Notes: generated from the letters alone by a model not told the origin. DNA of 64,000 bases from Dactylosporangium sp040689395 (GCF_040689395.1 NZ_JBFAZX010000001.1:248001-312000), one strand, 5' to 3'. Positions 43,264 to 52,446 are shown, counted from the first letter of the stretch. Numbers and translations are program-made.

Positions 43264-46107
43264 TTACGCCCCGGTCAGCTGGAACCTCTCCCAGGGTCCG
43301 ATCGCGGTGCGGTTGGCGATGAGCGACCCCGCGCCGTTGTTCTCCGCGGTGACGTACATTCCGTTCACCGTCGCCTGGAGGCTCACGCTGCCGTCGGTGT
43401 TGCGGATCAGGTTGAACGTCTCCCACGAGCCGGCCGCCGCCCGGTTGGCGATGAGCGGCTGGGCGCCGGCGTTCTCGGCGCAGACGAACTGGTTGTTCGC
43501 CCGCGACCGCAGCGCCACCTTGCCCCCGCCGAGGTCGACGAGGTCGAACTGCTGCGCGGTGCCGATCGTCGAGGAGTTGGCGATCAGCGCGGTCGTCGCG
43601 TTCGGCGCCGACACATACAGGTTGTTCGTCAGCGACTTGAGGTTCACCACCGGCGTGGTCGGGGTTCCGGTGTTGAAGGTGAACGCGTCGAGGTCGAACA
43701 GGTTGCCGGTGCCGCCCTTGAACACCAGGTACAGCGTGGTGGCCGTGCTCGGCGCGCCGGAGATGTTCGCGGTGACGTTGGCGAATGTCTCCCAGCTCCC
43801 GGTCGGTGTCACCGTGGCGGTGCCGAGCAGGGTGCCGGTGGCCGAGCCGGCCCGCACCTCGATCGTGCCGCCGATGGTCGCCGACGAGACCCGGGCGGTG
43901 AACTGCGTGGCGTTGTTCAGCAGATACGGCGAGAACGAGATCCAGTCACCGTTGTCGATGAATCCGACAGTGGAGCCACCCTCGGCCGAGGCGTGGCTCG
44001 CGATCTGGACGCCGCCCGACTGGGCGCTGAAGTGCTCGCCCTGCCGGTGCCGCGGCTGCAGCGTCGACAAGCCGTGGCCGGTCAGCCCGCCATTGTCGGT
44101 GTAGGACGCGTCGAAGACGCCGTAGACGTTGGCCGCCGCGTCGTGCTCACCGTCGACCGGGACCGTGATCGAGCCGGTGCAACCGGTCTTCGACGTGATC
44201 TGGTGCGAGTGGCTGTCGTGGCCGAGGAGGTACGTCACGGTGACCTTCGAGCAGTCGATCGTGCCATCCTCCGGATCGGTGACCGTGACCGAGAACGGCA
44301 CGGTGTCGCCGAAGCTGAACAGCTGGCCGTTGGCCGGCAGCGTCAGCTTCACCGTCGGCGCGGTGTTGCCCACCGAGATGACGGTGCTGGCCGTGCCGGT
44401 CGCTCCCTGCGGGTCCTTCACCGTCAGCTTCGCGGTGAACGTGCCGTTGGTGGTGTACGTGTACGTCGGGTTGGCCGCGGTGGAGTCGGTCGTGCCGTTG
44501 CCGTCGAAGTCCCACGCGTAGGTGAGCGCGCCGCCCTCGGGGTCGGAACTGCCCGCCGAGGAGAAGTTCACGGTGAGCGGGTTCGGCCCGGAGGCCTTGT
44601 CCGCGGTGAGCTTCGCGATCGGCGCCTTGTTGCCGCCGCCGACGTACTCGACGCGGTACAGGGCCTGGTTGTTCGAGCCCGTGCCGTAGTCGAGCACGTA
44701 CAGGGCCCCGTCGGGGCCGAAGGCCATGTCCATGACCTGGGTGCCGGCCCACGGGAAGGTGGAGATCGTGCCCGGCGAGCCGTCGGCGTTGACGAGCACC
44801 GGCTTGATCCACTTGCGGCCGTACTCGCCGGCGAAGAAGTTGTTGTCCAGCGACTGCGGGAACTTCACCGCCGAGTTGAGGTTCGGGTCGTAGTGGTACA
44901 CCGGGCCGCCCATCGGCGACTCGGAGCCGCTGCCGAACTCGGGCGGGCTGCCGGCGTCGCCGCCGTAGCGGATCCAGCTCGGCTTGGCCGCGGGCAGCGT
45001 CGTCAGGCCGGTGTTGCGGAACGAGTTGTTCGCCGGGCCGCCGGCGCAGTTGAACTTCGGGCCGGTGGTGTTGGTGGCGAAGTCCCACTTGTTGTAGGTC
45101 TCGGTCGTGGTGTTGGTGCCGGTGCAGTACGGCCAGCCGAAGAAGCCCGGCCCGGTGACCCGGTCGAACTCGACCTGGCCGTTGGGGCCGCGGTTGGGGT
45201 CGGTCGTGCCCGCGTCGGGGCCGTAGTCGCCGATGTACACGACCCCGGTCGGCTTGTCGACGCTCATCCGGAACGGGTTGCGGAAGCCCATCGCGTAGAT
45301 CTCCGGGCGGGTCTTCGCGGTGCCCGGGGCGAACATGTTGCCGGCCGGGATCGAGTACGTCCCGTCGGTGTTGGGGCGGATCCGCAGCAGCTTGCCGCGC
45401 AGGTCGTTGCTGTTGGCCGCGGAGCGCTGCGCGTCGTACTGCGGGTTGCGGTTGGTCCGCTCGTCGATCGGCGTGTACGAGTTGGACTCGAACGGGTTGG
45501 TGTCGTCGCCGGTCGTCAGGTACAGGTTGCCCTGCGCGTCGAAGTCGATGTCCCCGCCGACGTGGCAGCACATGCCGCGGTCGTTGTCGACGGTGAGCAC
45601 GACCTTCTCGCTGGTGAGGTCCAGCGTGTTGTCGGTCTTCAGCGTGAACCGGGACAGGTTGAGGTGGCCCTTCCAGGCGTTGAAGTCCGCGGCGGTACCC
45701 GTGGCGGGCGCGTCGCCGGCCGGCGTGGAAAGGGTCGGGGAGTAGTACAGCCACACCCACCGGTTGGTGGCGAAACCGGGGTCGACGGCGACGCCCTGCA
45801 GGCCCTCCTCATCGTGGGTGTAGACGGAGAGCTTGCCGGCGACCTTGGTGTTGCCCGCGGCGTCGGTGACGCGGACCGTGCCGTCGCGGGCGGTGTGGAT
45901 CACTGATCGGTTGGGCATGACCGCCAGGGACATCGGCTCGCCGAGCGCGGCGCTGCCCAGTGCCAGCTGGACGTGCTGGTAGTCAGTGGCCGGGAGCGGA
46001 ACGGCCGCGGCGGCCGGGGCATGTGCCACGGCGGCCACGACGGTGCTGCCGGTGGCGAGGGTGGCTGCCGTGAGCAGCCGCCGCCACCGGCGCGGGGATG
46101 GGGCCAT
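43264..46107 (-). CDS. Secreted modular PQQ-type sugar dehydrogenase with PKD, CBM6-like and beta-trefoil-like modules
   Basis: A 947-residue exported protein. Order: signal peptide (RRLLTAATLATGSTVVAAVAHA), a glucose/sorbosone dehydrogenase-like beta-propeller (DEEGLQGVAVDPGFATNRWV, CCHVGGDIDFDAQGNLYLTTG, GFRNPFRMSVD, GPDGALYVLDYGTG), a PKD domain (GPNPLTVNFSSAGSSDPEG, AYAWDFDGNGTTDS-like), a second beta domain, a CBM6-like domain (VGFIDNGDWISFSPYLL) and a C-terminal fascin-like beta-trefoil (NLYVSAPNATTALIAN, NGMYVTAENNGAGSLIANR). ATG 46107 has AGGAAGG upstream. It should oxidise sugars bound to insoluble glycans outside the cell; a PQQ cofactor is inferred from the family. Confidence 0.88.
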   Translation of the reverse strand: MAPSPRRWRRLLTAATLATGSTVVAAVAHAPAAAAVPLPATDYQHVQLALGSAALGEPMSLAVMPNRSVIHTARDGTVRVTDAAGNTKVAGKLSVYTHDEEGLQGVAVDPGFATNRWVWLYYSPTLSTPAGDAPATGTAADFNAWKGHLNLSRFTLKTDNTLDLTSEKVVLTVDNDRGMCCHVGGDIDFDAQGNLYLTTGDDTNPFESNSYTPIDERTNRNPQYDAQRSAANSNDLRGKLLRIRPNTDGTYSIPAGNMFAPGTAKTRPEIYAMGFRNPFRMSVDKPTGVVYIGDYGPDAGTTDPNRGPNGQVEFDRVTGPGFFGWPYCTGTNTTTETYNKWDFATNTTGPKFNCAGGPANNSFRNTGLTTLPAAKPSWIRYGGDAGSPPEFGSGSESPMGGPVYHYDPNLNSAVKFPQSLDNNFFAGEYGRKWIKPVLVNADGSPGTISTFPWAGTQVMDMAFGPDGALYVLDYGTGSNNQALYRVEYVGGGNKAPIAKLTADKASGPNPLTVNFSSAGSSDPEGGALTYAWDFDGNGTTDSTAANPTYTYTTNGTFTAKLTVKDPQGATGTASTVISVGNTAPTVKLTLPANGQLFSFGDTVPFSVTVTDPEDGTIDCSKVTVTYLLGHDSHSHQITSKTGCTGSITVPVDGEHDAAANVYGVFDASYTDNGGLTGHGLSTLQPRHRQGEHFSAQSGGVQIASHASAEGGSTVGFIDNGDWISFSPYLLNNATQFTARVSSATIGGTIEVRAGSATGTLLGTATVTPTGSWETFANVTANISGAPSTATTLYLVFKGGTGNLFDLDAFTFNTGTPTTPVVNLKSLTNNLYVSAPNATTALIANSSTIGTAQQFDLVDLGGGKVALRSRANNQFVCAENAGAQPLIANRAAAGSWETFNLIRNTDGSVSLQATVNGMYVTAENNGAGSLIANRTAIGPWERFQLTGA

Positions 46108-46445
46108 GTGCGGGTGTCCTTCCTGAGCTGCGGGGTTCAGCCAGGCAAGACGCGCGCCGACCGCGCTTGCGAAAGCAGCCGCTGGACGCGGGGCGCCGAC
46201 CCTCTGTCGCGCGGTGACCAACGTGCCGGGTGGATGGCGGCCACCCTCGTTAGTTATGGGACCTAACTAACCATCGGGCATGAGGACTGCGCAATGCCGA
46301 GTTTTTCGTGATGCGGTTATTGCGGCATTCGTCAGCAAACTTAGGAGCTTCGATGCCGGAAAAGAACCTCACGGGATTGTCGTTATAGAACCGTGACAAT
46401 GACCAAGACCGCGCCCAGTCTGAACATCGCCTACGCCGCCTGACC
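46108..46445. other. Intergenic region left of DUF885
   Basis: About 340 bp. It holds the palindrome at 46249 and two very short plus-strand ORFs with plausible starts: MPEKNLTGLSL (46353-46388, AGGAG 6 nt upstream) and MTKTAPSLNIAYAA (46399-46443). Their meaning is unknown. No other gene was seen. Confidence 0.4.
46249..46271. promoter_or_regulatory. Inverted repeat upstream of the secreted dehydrogenase
   Basis: GTTAGTTA (46249-46256) and TAACTAAC (46264-46271) are exact inverted repeats with a 7-nt spacer, 142 bp upstream of the dehydrogenase start. Such AT-rich repeats are rare in this genome and look like an operator for a sugar-responsive repressor. Confidence 0.6.
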
Positions 46446-46482
46446 GGCCGAGTCCGGGCACATCTCGTGCCCGGACTCGGCC
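46446..46482. terminator. Strong terminator after the DUF885 gene
   Basis: GGCCGAGTCCGGGCAC (46446-46461) and its exact complement (46467-46482) form a perfect 16-bp stem with loop ATCTC. It lies 7 bp past the DUF885 stop and is the strongest hairpin in the window. Confidence 0.85.
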
Positions 46483-46489
46483 AGCGCGA

Positions 46490-48160
46490 TCAGATCCGGG
46501 CGAGCGCGGCGCGCAGCGGGTCGAGGCCGAGCGAGCCGAGATTGAGCGCGTCGCGGTGGAAGGCCTTGAGGTCGAACGCTGAGCCCTTGCGGGCCCGGGC
46601 GTCGGCGCGGGCCGCGAGCCAGGCGCGCTCGCCGAGCTTGTACGACGGCGCCTGACCGGGCCAGCCAAGGTATCGGTTGAGCTCGAACCGCAGGCTCTTC
46701 TCCTCGATCCGGCAGTGCGCCCGCAGGAACTCCCAGCCGAGCTCGGGCGTCCAGCGCTCGCCGGGCGCGAAGCCGAACGGGTTGTCCTGCGGGATCTCCA
46801 GCTCCAGGTGCATGCCGATGTCGACGATGACCCGGGTGGCCCGAAACGCCTGCCCGTCGAGCATGCCGAGCTTGTCGCCGGGGTCGGACAGATAGCCCAG
46901 CTCGTCCATCAGGCGCTCGGCGTAGAGCGCCCAGCCCTCGCCGTGGCCGGACGACCACGCGAGCACCCGGCGCCAGCGGTTGAGCAGCTCGGCCCGGACA
47001 TACGTCTGCGCGATCTGCAGGTGGTGGCCGGGGACGCCCTCGTGGTAGACGGTGGTGACCTCACGCCAGGTGGAGAAGCTGTCGACGCCCTGGGGCACCG
47101 CCCACCACATGCGGCCGGGGCGGGTGAAGTCCTCGCTCGGGCCGGTGTAGTAGATCCCGCCGTCCGAGGTCGGGGCGAGCATGCACTCGATCGGCCGCAC
47201 CTGCTCCGGGATGTCGAAGTGCCGGCCGTTGAGCTCCCGCACGGTGGCGTCGGCGAGCTCCTGCATCCAGTCGCGGAACGCCTCCTTGCCGTGGATCGTG
47301 CGGGCGGGGTCGGCGTCGAGCGCGGCGACCGCCTCGTCGACGGTCCCGCCGGGCACGATCTTGTCCGCGACCGTGCGCATCTCCGACTCGAGGCGGGCCA
47401 GCTCGTCGAAGCCCCAGGCGTAAGCCTCGTCGAGGTCGACGGTGGCACCCAGGAAGTAGCGCGAGGCGAGCTGGTAGCGCTCGCGCCCGGCGGCCTCCTT
47501 CGGCCGGCCCAGCGGCGCCAGCTCGCGGCGCAGGAACGCGCCCGTCTCAACGGTCGCGGCACGCGCGGCCTCGGCGTTGCGGGCTAGGTCGGCGGCGAGC
47601 GCCGGGTTGTCCGCGCCGATGCGGGCGGCCAGGTCGGGGTAGAAGTTGTCGCCCTCGGGGTCGGCCCAGACCTCGCACTGCTTGGCCACCTCGACGATTT
47701 GCCTGGCCGGCGCGACGTGGCCGCGCTGCGCCTCGTGCAGCAGCGTCTGCCGCCACTGGGCGAGCGCCGCCGGCACGGCCGCGAGCCGGGCGAGGATGTC
47801 GGCAACGGCCTTCTCGCCGACGGTCGGCATGAGGTCGAACGAGCTCCGCACCCCGTGCAGGGGGCTGGAGATCACGTTGACGTCGCTGGTGAGATCGCCG
47901 GCCTCGTAGCGCTCGAGGGCCAGCCCGAGCCGCTCCTGCATGGCCTCCTTGGCGACCCGCTCGGTCTCGGTGGCCGGCGTCTCGGCGGCGAGCGCGGCGA
48001 GCGTGCGCCGGTCGAGGTCGGCGAGTGCGGCGAAACCGTCGGGCGAGAGGTCGGTCAGACGGTCGTCGTGGCCGGCCACGCCGACGAAGGTCGCCCCGTT
48101 CGGGTCGAGGGGCGCCCACTGCTCGACATACCTGTTGGCGATGTCATCGATAGAACCCAC
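46490..48160 (-). CDS. DUF885 family hydrolase (metallopeptidase-like)
   Basis: A 556-residue helical protein. The zinc-binding motif is VYHEGVPGHHLQ, the HExxxHH-like block of DUF885 (HExGxHH), and the family ending LSDPGDKLGMLDGQAF then LGWPGQAPSYKLGERAW is present. These proteins are predicted zinc peptidases. ATG 48160 was used. The gene stands alone behind a strong terminator; the substrate is unknown. Confidence 0.88.
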   Translation of the reverse strand: MGSIDDIANRYVEQWAPLDPNGATFVGVAGHDDRLTDLSPDGFAALADLDRRTLAALAAETPATETERVAKEAMQERLGLALERYEAGDLTSDVNVISSPLHGVRSSFDLMPTVGEKAVADILARLAAVPAALAQWRQTLLHEAQRGHVAPARQIVEVAKQCEVWADPEGDNFYPDLAARIGADNPALAADLARNAEAARAATVETGAFLRRELAPLGRPKEAAGRERYQLASRYFLGATVDLDEAYAWGFDELARLESEMRTVADKIVPGGTVDEAVAALDADPARTIHGKEAFRDWMQELADATVRELNGRHFDIPEQVRPIECMLAPTSDGGIYYTGPSEDFTRPGRMWWAVPQGVDSFSTWREVTTVYHEGVPGHHLQIAQTYVRAELLNRWRRVLAWSSGHGEGWALYAERLMDELGYLSDPGDKLGMLDGQAFRATRVIVDIGMHLELEIPQDNPFGFAPGERWTPELGWEFLRAHCRIEEKSLRFELNRYLGWPGQAPSYKLGERAWLAARADARARKGSAFDLKAFHRDALNLGSLGLDPLRAALARI

Positions 48161-48293
48161 GGGCCGACCCTACGGCACTGAGTCGATCATCGGGGTACAC
48201 CCGCAGGCCAATTCCCGGCGGGTGGCTTGACCTGCACCACGAGGTCCGAAACGCGCGCGACAGAGCCACTCGCGCCGGTGCAGAGTAAGGCCT

Positions 48294-49364
48294 ATGCCGA
48301 GCCCCGCCCCTGACGTCAAACGCTGGCTGCCGGCGTTCGCCGCCGTCGCCCTCATCTGGGGCACCAGCTTCATGTTCATCAAGGACGCACTGACGGGGCT
48401 GGCGCCGGCGTACATCGCGCTCTACCGCATCGCCCTGGGCGCCGTCACGCTGCTGATCCTGCTGGCGATGCGCCGACTGCCACTGCCCCGCGGCGCACGG
48501 CTCTGGGGGCACCTGTTCCTCTTCTCGCTCTTCGCCTCGACGGTACCGTTCACCCTCTTCGGCTACGCCGAGCAGCGCGTGCCCTCGGTGCTGGCCGGCA
48601 TCTGGAACGGCACCGCCCCGCTGACCACGCTCGTGGTCACTCTCGTCGCGGTCCGCTCGCAGCGCCCGAGCCGCCGGCAGATCGCCGGCCTGCTGGCCGG
48701 GTTTCTCGGAGTGCTCGTCGTCCTCGGCGTCTGGGACGGCATCGGCGGCAGCTCCCTGACCGGCCAGCTGATGCTGCTCGGCGCAGTCACCTGTTACGGC
48801 ATCGCCTTCAACTACAGCCGCTGGCTGATGCAGCACTTCGACATCGCGCCGTTGCAGGTCTCCGCCGGCCAGCTCGTCATGTCGACGCTGCACCTCGTCA
48901 TCGCGGCGCCGCTCGTCGCCGGCCTGCCGTCGTCGCCGCTGGGCCTCTCGCCGCGGGTGTGGCTCGGCGTGCTCGCGCTCGGCGTGTTCGGCACCGGGAT
49001 CGCGTTCGCGCTGAACTACCACGTGGTGCAGACCGCGGGCGTCACGACGGGTTCGATGGTCGCGTACTTCCCGCCGTTCGTGGGCGCGATCGCCGGCGTC
49101 GTGCTCCTTCATGAGCACCTCACCTGGCACCAGCCGGTCGGCGGCCTCATCGTGCTGGCCGGCGTGGGCATCTCGCAGGGCCTATTCGTGCGACGCCGCC
49201 CACGCCAGGAGGTCCTTGGCGGGCATGGTGTTGACGATCCGCTCGACGGGGACGCCGCAGGCGACGGCGCGGGAGCACCCGTTGGGCAGCCAGTCGAGCT
49301 GGCCGGGAGCGTGGGCGTCGGTATCGATGGCGAAGCGGCAGCCGACCTCCAGCGCCACCCGTAG
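48294..49364 (+). CDS. EamA/DMT family transporter with an antisense-overlapping C-terminal extension
   Basis: A 356-residue membrane protein with ten hydrophobic segments in two EamA halves (WLPAFAAVALIWGTSFMFIK; LLGAVTCYGIAFNYSRWL; VAYFPPFVGAIAGVVLLHEHLTWHQPVGG). The core ends near residue 302 (SQGLFVRRRP). The remaining ~55 residues have no transmembrane segment and are encoded antisense to the 3' end of the PHP gene, overlapping it by 183 bp. Normal EamA proteins are about 300 residues, so the stop may have been lost. Substrate unknown. Confidence 0.85.
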   Translation: MPSPAPDVKRWLPAFAAVALIWGTSFMFIKDALTGLAPAYIALYRIALGAVTLLILLAMRRLPLPRGARLWGHLFLFSLFASTVPFTLFGYAEQRVPSVLAGIWNGTAPLTTLVVTLVAVRSQRPSRRQIAGLLAGFLGVLVVLGVWDGIGGSSLTGQLMLLGAVTCYGIAFNYSRWLMQHFDIAPLQVSAGQLVMSTLHLVIAAPLVAGLPSSPLGLSPRVWLGVLALGVFGTGIAFALNYHVVQTAGVTTGSMVAYFPPFVGAIAGVVLLHEHLTWHQPVGGLIVLAGVGISQGLFVRRRPRQEVLGGHGVDDPLDGDAAGDGAGAPVGQPVELAGSVGVGIDGEAAADLQRHP

Positions 49365-50225
49365 CAGCCGCTTCGGCGGATCGAGCCGCTCGGGCCGGGA
49401 GTTGATCTCGATCGCCTTGTCGTGCTCGACCGCCGCCCCGAACACGGCCGCGGGGTCGAACCGGCTCTCCGCCCGCGTGCCCCGCCCGCCGGTGATCAGC
49501 CGCCCGGTGCAGTGCCCGAGGATGTCCAGGTGCGGATTGGCCAGCGCGGTGACCATCCGACGGGTCATGACCTCGGGCTCGTCCTTGAGATTGCTGTGCA
49601 CCGAGCCGACCACGACGTCGAGCCGCCCCAGCAGCTCATCGGACTGGTCGAGCGACCCGTCGGCGAGGATGTCCACCTCGATGCCGGTCAGGATCCGAAA
49701 CTCCATGCCCAGCCCCGCGAACCCGGCGTTGATCCCGGCCACCACGTCGAGCTGCTCCTCGAGCCGCTGCGCGGACAGCCCGCGTGCCACCGTGAGCCGC
49801 GGCGAGTGGTCGGTCAGCACGAGGTACTCGTGCCCGAGCTGCGCCGCGGCCATGGCCATCTCGTCGATCGGCGACCCGCCGTCGGACCAGTCGGAGTGGG
49901 TGTGGCAGTCGCCGCGTAGCGCCCGGAGCAGGGCGGTGGTGGCCTCGTCGAGGTCCTGCCCGGCGGTCGCCTCGAGCCGGCGCAGGTAGACCGGCTCCTC
50001 CCCGGCCAGCGACTCGGCCACGCACCGCGCCGTGACGTCTCCGACCCCGGCCAGCTCGGTGAGCGTCCCGGCCTTGGCCCGTGCCGCGAGCTCGCCCTCG
50101 GGGAGCTTGGCCAGCTTGGCCGCGGCGCCGCGGAAGGCCCGCACGCGGTAGGTCTTCTCGTGGGCCCGCTCCAGCAGATACGCGATGCGACGCAGATCGG
50201 CGAGCGGGTCACGCGCTGACGGCAT
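49182..50225 (-). CDS. PHP domain phosphoesterase, PolX C-terminal type
   Basis: A 347-residue protein. An N-terminal helix-hairpin region (LTELAGVGDVTARCVAESLAG) is followed by a PHP domain with metal ligands in RGDCHTHSDWSDGG, LVLTDHSPRL, GSVHSNL, ILGHCTGR and AIDTDAHA. It matches the C-terminal part of bacterial PolX without the polymerase domain. ATG 50225 has GGAG three nt upstream; GTG 50234 is possible. It probably hydrolyses phosphate esters or acts as a DNA exonuclease. Confidence 0.88.
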   Translation of the reverse strand: MPSARDPLADLRRIAYLLERAHEKTYRVRAFRGAAAKLAKLPEGELAARAKAGTLTELAGVGDVTARCVAESLAGEEPVYLRRLEATAGQDLDEATTALLRALRGDCHTHSDWSDGGSPIDEMAMAAAQLGHEYLVLTDHSPRLTVARGLSAQRLEEQLDVVAGINAGFAGLGMEFRILTGIEVDILADGSLDQSDELLGRLDVVVGSVHSNLKDEPEVMTRRMVTALANPHLDILGHCTGRLITGGRGTRAESRFDPAAVFGAAVEHDKAIEINSRPERLDPPKRLLRVALEVGCRFAIDTDAHAPGQLDWLPNGCSRAVACGVPVERIVNTMPAKDLLAWAASHE

Positions 50226-50258
50226 GCGCTCCACGCTATCCGAGGTACGCGGGACGGG

Positions 50259-50399
50259 TCAGGCGTGCTGGCGCTGGTGGGCGAGTACCGTTCGCGTGCG
50301 GGTCAGCGTGGCGAACGGGTTTGCGCACTGCAGCACCAGCGTCCCGAACTCCGCCCCCGATAGGCACGAGACCGCCGCGAGCACCAGTACGGAGCTCAT
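50259..50399 (-). CDS. Possible 46-residue small protein ahead of the PHP gene
   Basis: ATG 50399 opens a frame with a hydrophobic start (SSVLVLAAVSCLSGAEFGTLVLQ), a cysteine and a basic tail, ending 24-34 bp before the PHP gene. It looks like a short membrane-associated peptide. There is no strong ribosome binding site, so it is tentative. Confidence 0.35.
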   Translation of the reverse strand: MSSVLVLAAVSCLSGAEFGTLVLQCANPFATLTRTRTVLAHQRQHA

Positions 50400-50478
50400 G
50401 AAAACCGAATGTACGCGCGTCAACGTTCCGCGTTGGCGCTTTCGTGAAGCCGGACCGGACGGGGTGAACGGAGCATGG

Positions 50479-51498
50479 ATGCGCACCATTGACTGGATCG
50501 ACGGGGCCGTGGTCATCGTGGATCAGACGCGGCTGCCCGCCGAGATCGTGTACCTGCGGCTGGAGACCGTGGAAGAGCTCGTCGACGCGATCCAGCGGCT
50601 CGCCGTGCGTGGTGCGCCGGCGCTCGGGGTGGCGGGCGCGCTCGGGGTGGCGCTCGCCGCCAGGCAACATTCCGGCGCCGAGCCGCGGGCTCGTGCGGTA
50701 CACCTGCTGCAAACGGCGAGACCGACGGCGGTCAACCTGGCCCGCGGCGCGCGACGCGCGGCGGCGCTGCTGCCGTCCTTCGACGCCGTGCTGCAGGAGG
50801 CGTTGCGCATCAGGGACGAGGAGATCGCGAGCTCCGCGGCGATGGCGTGGCGCGGTGCCGACCTGGTCGAGCGTCTGTGCGGACCGGGCGTGCGGCTGCT
50901 GACCCACTGCAACACCGGCGGCCTGGCCACCGTCGTGGACGGCACCGCGCTGGCGGTGGTCTTCGAGTTGTACCGCCGGGGCTCCCTCGGCGGCGTCATC
51001 GCCAGCGAGACCCGCCCGCTGCTGCAGGGCGCCCGCCTGACCACGTGGGAGCTCGCCCAGGCCGGTATCCCGCACCGGCTGGCCGTCGACTCGGCCGGCC
51101 CGTTCCTGATGGCCCGCGCAGAGGTGGACGCGGTGATCCTCGGCGCGGACCGGATCTGCGCCAACGGCGACGTGGTGAACAAGATCGGCACGTACGCGCA
51201 CGCGCTCGGCGCGCGGGCGGCGGGCATCCCGTTCATCTGCGTGGCGCCGGAGTCCACGGTGGACCTCTCGACGGCGTCCGGGGCCGACGTCGAGATCGAG
51301 GACCGCGGCGCGGCCGAGGTGGTCGGGGCGGCGGCGCCCGCGGGCACGCCGGCGGTGAACCCGGCCTTCGACGTGACCCCGGCCGGGCTGGTCACCGCGG
51401 TGGTGACGGACGAGCGCGTGTTCTCAGGCCGGGCGGATGGCGCGGACCGTCCGGCGGTCGGCGGAGACCGACTCGATCCAGCCGCCGACCCGGCCTAG
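50479..51498 (+). CDS. mtnA: S-methyl-5-thioribose-1-phosphate isomerase
   Basis: A 339-residue enzyme of the methionine salvage pathway that converts 5-methylthioribose 1-phosphate to the ribulose form. Marks are VRGAPALGVAGALGVALA, the catalytic cysteine in LTHCNTGGLATVVDGTAL and the catalytic aspartate in VILGADRICANGDVVNKIGTYAHA. GGAG lies 5 nt before ATG 50479; the longer upstream frame has no homology. The last ~20 residues extend past the normal end and overlap the convergent tyrA gene by 75 bp. Confidence 0.93.
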   Translation: MRTIDWIDGAVVIVDQTRLPAEIVYLRLETVEELVDAIQRLAVRGAPALGVAGALGVALAARQHSGAEPRARAVHLLQTARPTAVNLARGARRAAALLPSFDAVLQEALRIRDEEIASSAAMAWRGADLVERLCGPGVRLLTHCNTGGLATVVDGTALAVVFELYRRGSLGGVIASETRPLLQGARLTTWELAQAGIPHRLAVDSAGPFLMARAEVDAVILGADRICANGDVVNKIGTYAHALGARAAGIPFICVAPESTVDLSTASGADVEIEDRGAAEVVGAAAPAGTPAVNPAFDVTPAGLVTAVVTDERVFSGRADGADRPAVGGDRLDPAADPA

Positions 51499-52446
51499 GC
51501 GCAGCAGTACGTCGACGCGCGCCGGCAGGTCGGCGGACTCGCCCGGCTGCGGTGGCCAGGCCAGCCGCGCGTTGTATCCGGGCGTGAGCCACGGGGTGAG
51601 CGCGCCGATCGGGTCGGCGTCGTCGAGCGCCGCGCGTGCCACGTTGAGGTCGGCGAGCACCGTGTCCAGGGCCCGTCGGACCGCCGGCGCGTTGCCGCCG
51701 CACATCGCGGCGGTGAGCTGCGGGCGGGCGGCGGCGACCCGGGTGCCGTCGCGGAACGAGCCGGCGCCGAGGGTGCCGGCCAGCGGGTCGTTGGAGATCA
51801 GCGCGGCGACCGCGGCCGCGACGAGGTGCGGCACGTGCGAGATGGCGGCGACGGCGGCGTCGTGCTCGTCGGCGGTGGCCGGCACGACCCGGGCGCCGAG
51901 GCCGGTGATGAGCGCGGCCAGCTCGACCCAGTCGCGGATGCCGGTGCCGTCTTCGCTCAGGCACAGCACCCAGGCGCAGCCGGTGAACAGCCGCGGGTCC
52001 GCGGCGGTGAACCCGGACGTCTCGCGGCCGGCCATCGGGTGGCCGCCGACGAACGTGGCCAGCGCCTGCCCGCCGGTGCGCAGCCGGTCGGCGGCGAGGT
52101 CGCGGACGGGGCCCTTGACCGAGGTGACGTCGGTGACGACGCCGACGTAGCCGAGCGACGCCAGCTCGTCGAAGACCGCGCCGACGGCCGGTAGGGGCAC
52201 CGCGACGACGGTGAGATCGGCGTCGCGCACCGCGTCGCCGATCGACGCGGTCACGTGCCAGCGCGCGTTGGCCGGCGCCTGCGCGGCCGCGGTGCGCGCG
52301 GTCGCCCTGGTCGCGGGGTCGGCGTCGTAGCCGCTCACGCGGTGGCCGTGCAGCGCGAGCGCCCGTAAGACCGATCCACCGATCAGCCCGAGCCCGATCA
52401 CCGCCACGTTCAACGTCGCATCACGCACTGCGGAACTGTCCCACAT
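51424..52446 (-). CDS. tyrA: Prephenate dehydrogenase
   Basis: A 340-residue enzyme of tyrosine synthesis that oxidises prephenate to 4-hydroxyphenylpyruvate. The NAD-binding motif is VIGLGLIGGSVLRAL, then DVTSVKGPVR, and the family histidine in GGHPMAGRETSG. The C-terminal half is the helical dimer domain (AAISHVPHLVAAAVAALI). GTG 52428 is an alternative start. It converges with and overlaps mtnA; no ACT domain is seen, so feedback control by tyrosine must work differently. Confidence 0.93.
   Translation of the reverse strand: MWDSSAVRDATLNVAVIGLGLIGGSVLRALALHGHRVSGYDADPATRATARTAAAQAPANARWHVTASIGDAVRDADLTVVAVPLPAVGAVFDELASLGYVGVVTDVTSVKGPVRDLAADRLRTGGQALATFVGGHPMAGRETSGFTAADPRLFTGCAWVLCLSEDGTGIRDWVELAALITGLGARVVPATADEHDAAVAAISHVPHLVAAAVAALISNDPLAGTLGAGSFRDGTRVAAARPQLTAAMCGGNAPAVRRALDTVLADLNVARAALDDADPIGALTPWLTPGYNARLAWPPQPGESADLPARVDVLLRLGRVGGWIESVSADRRTVRAIRPA

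Noticed and set aside
43213..45906. 897-codon plus-strand open frame opposite the secreted dehydrogenase
   Set aside because: Low-complexity Arg/Val/Gly translation with no domain; the minus frame has a signal peptide and clear modules.
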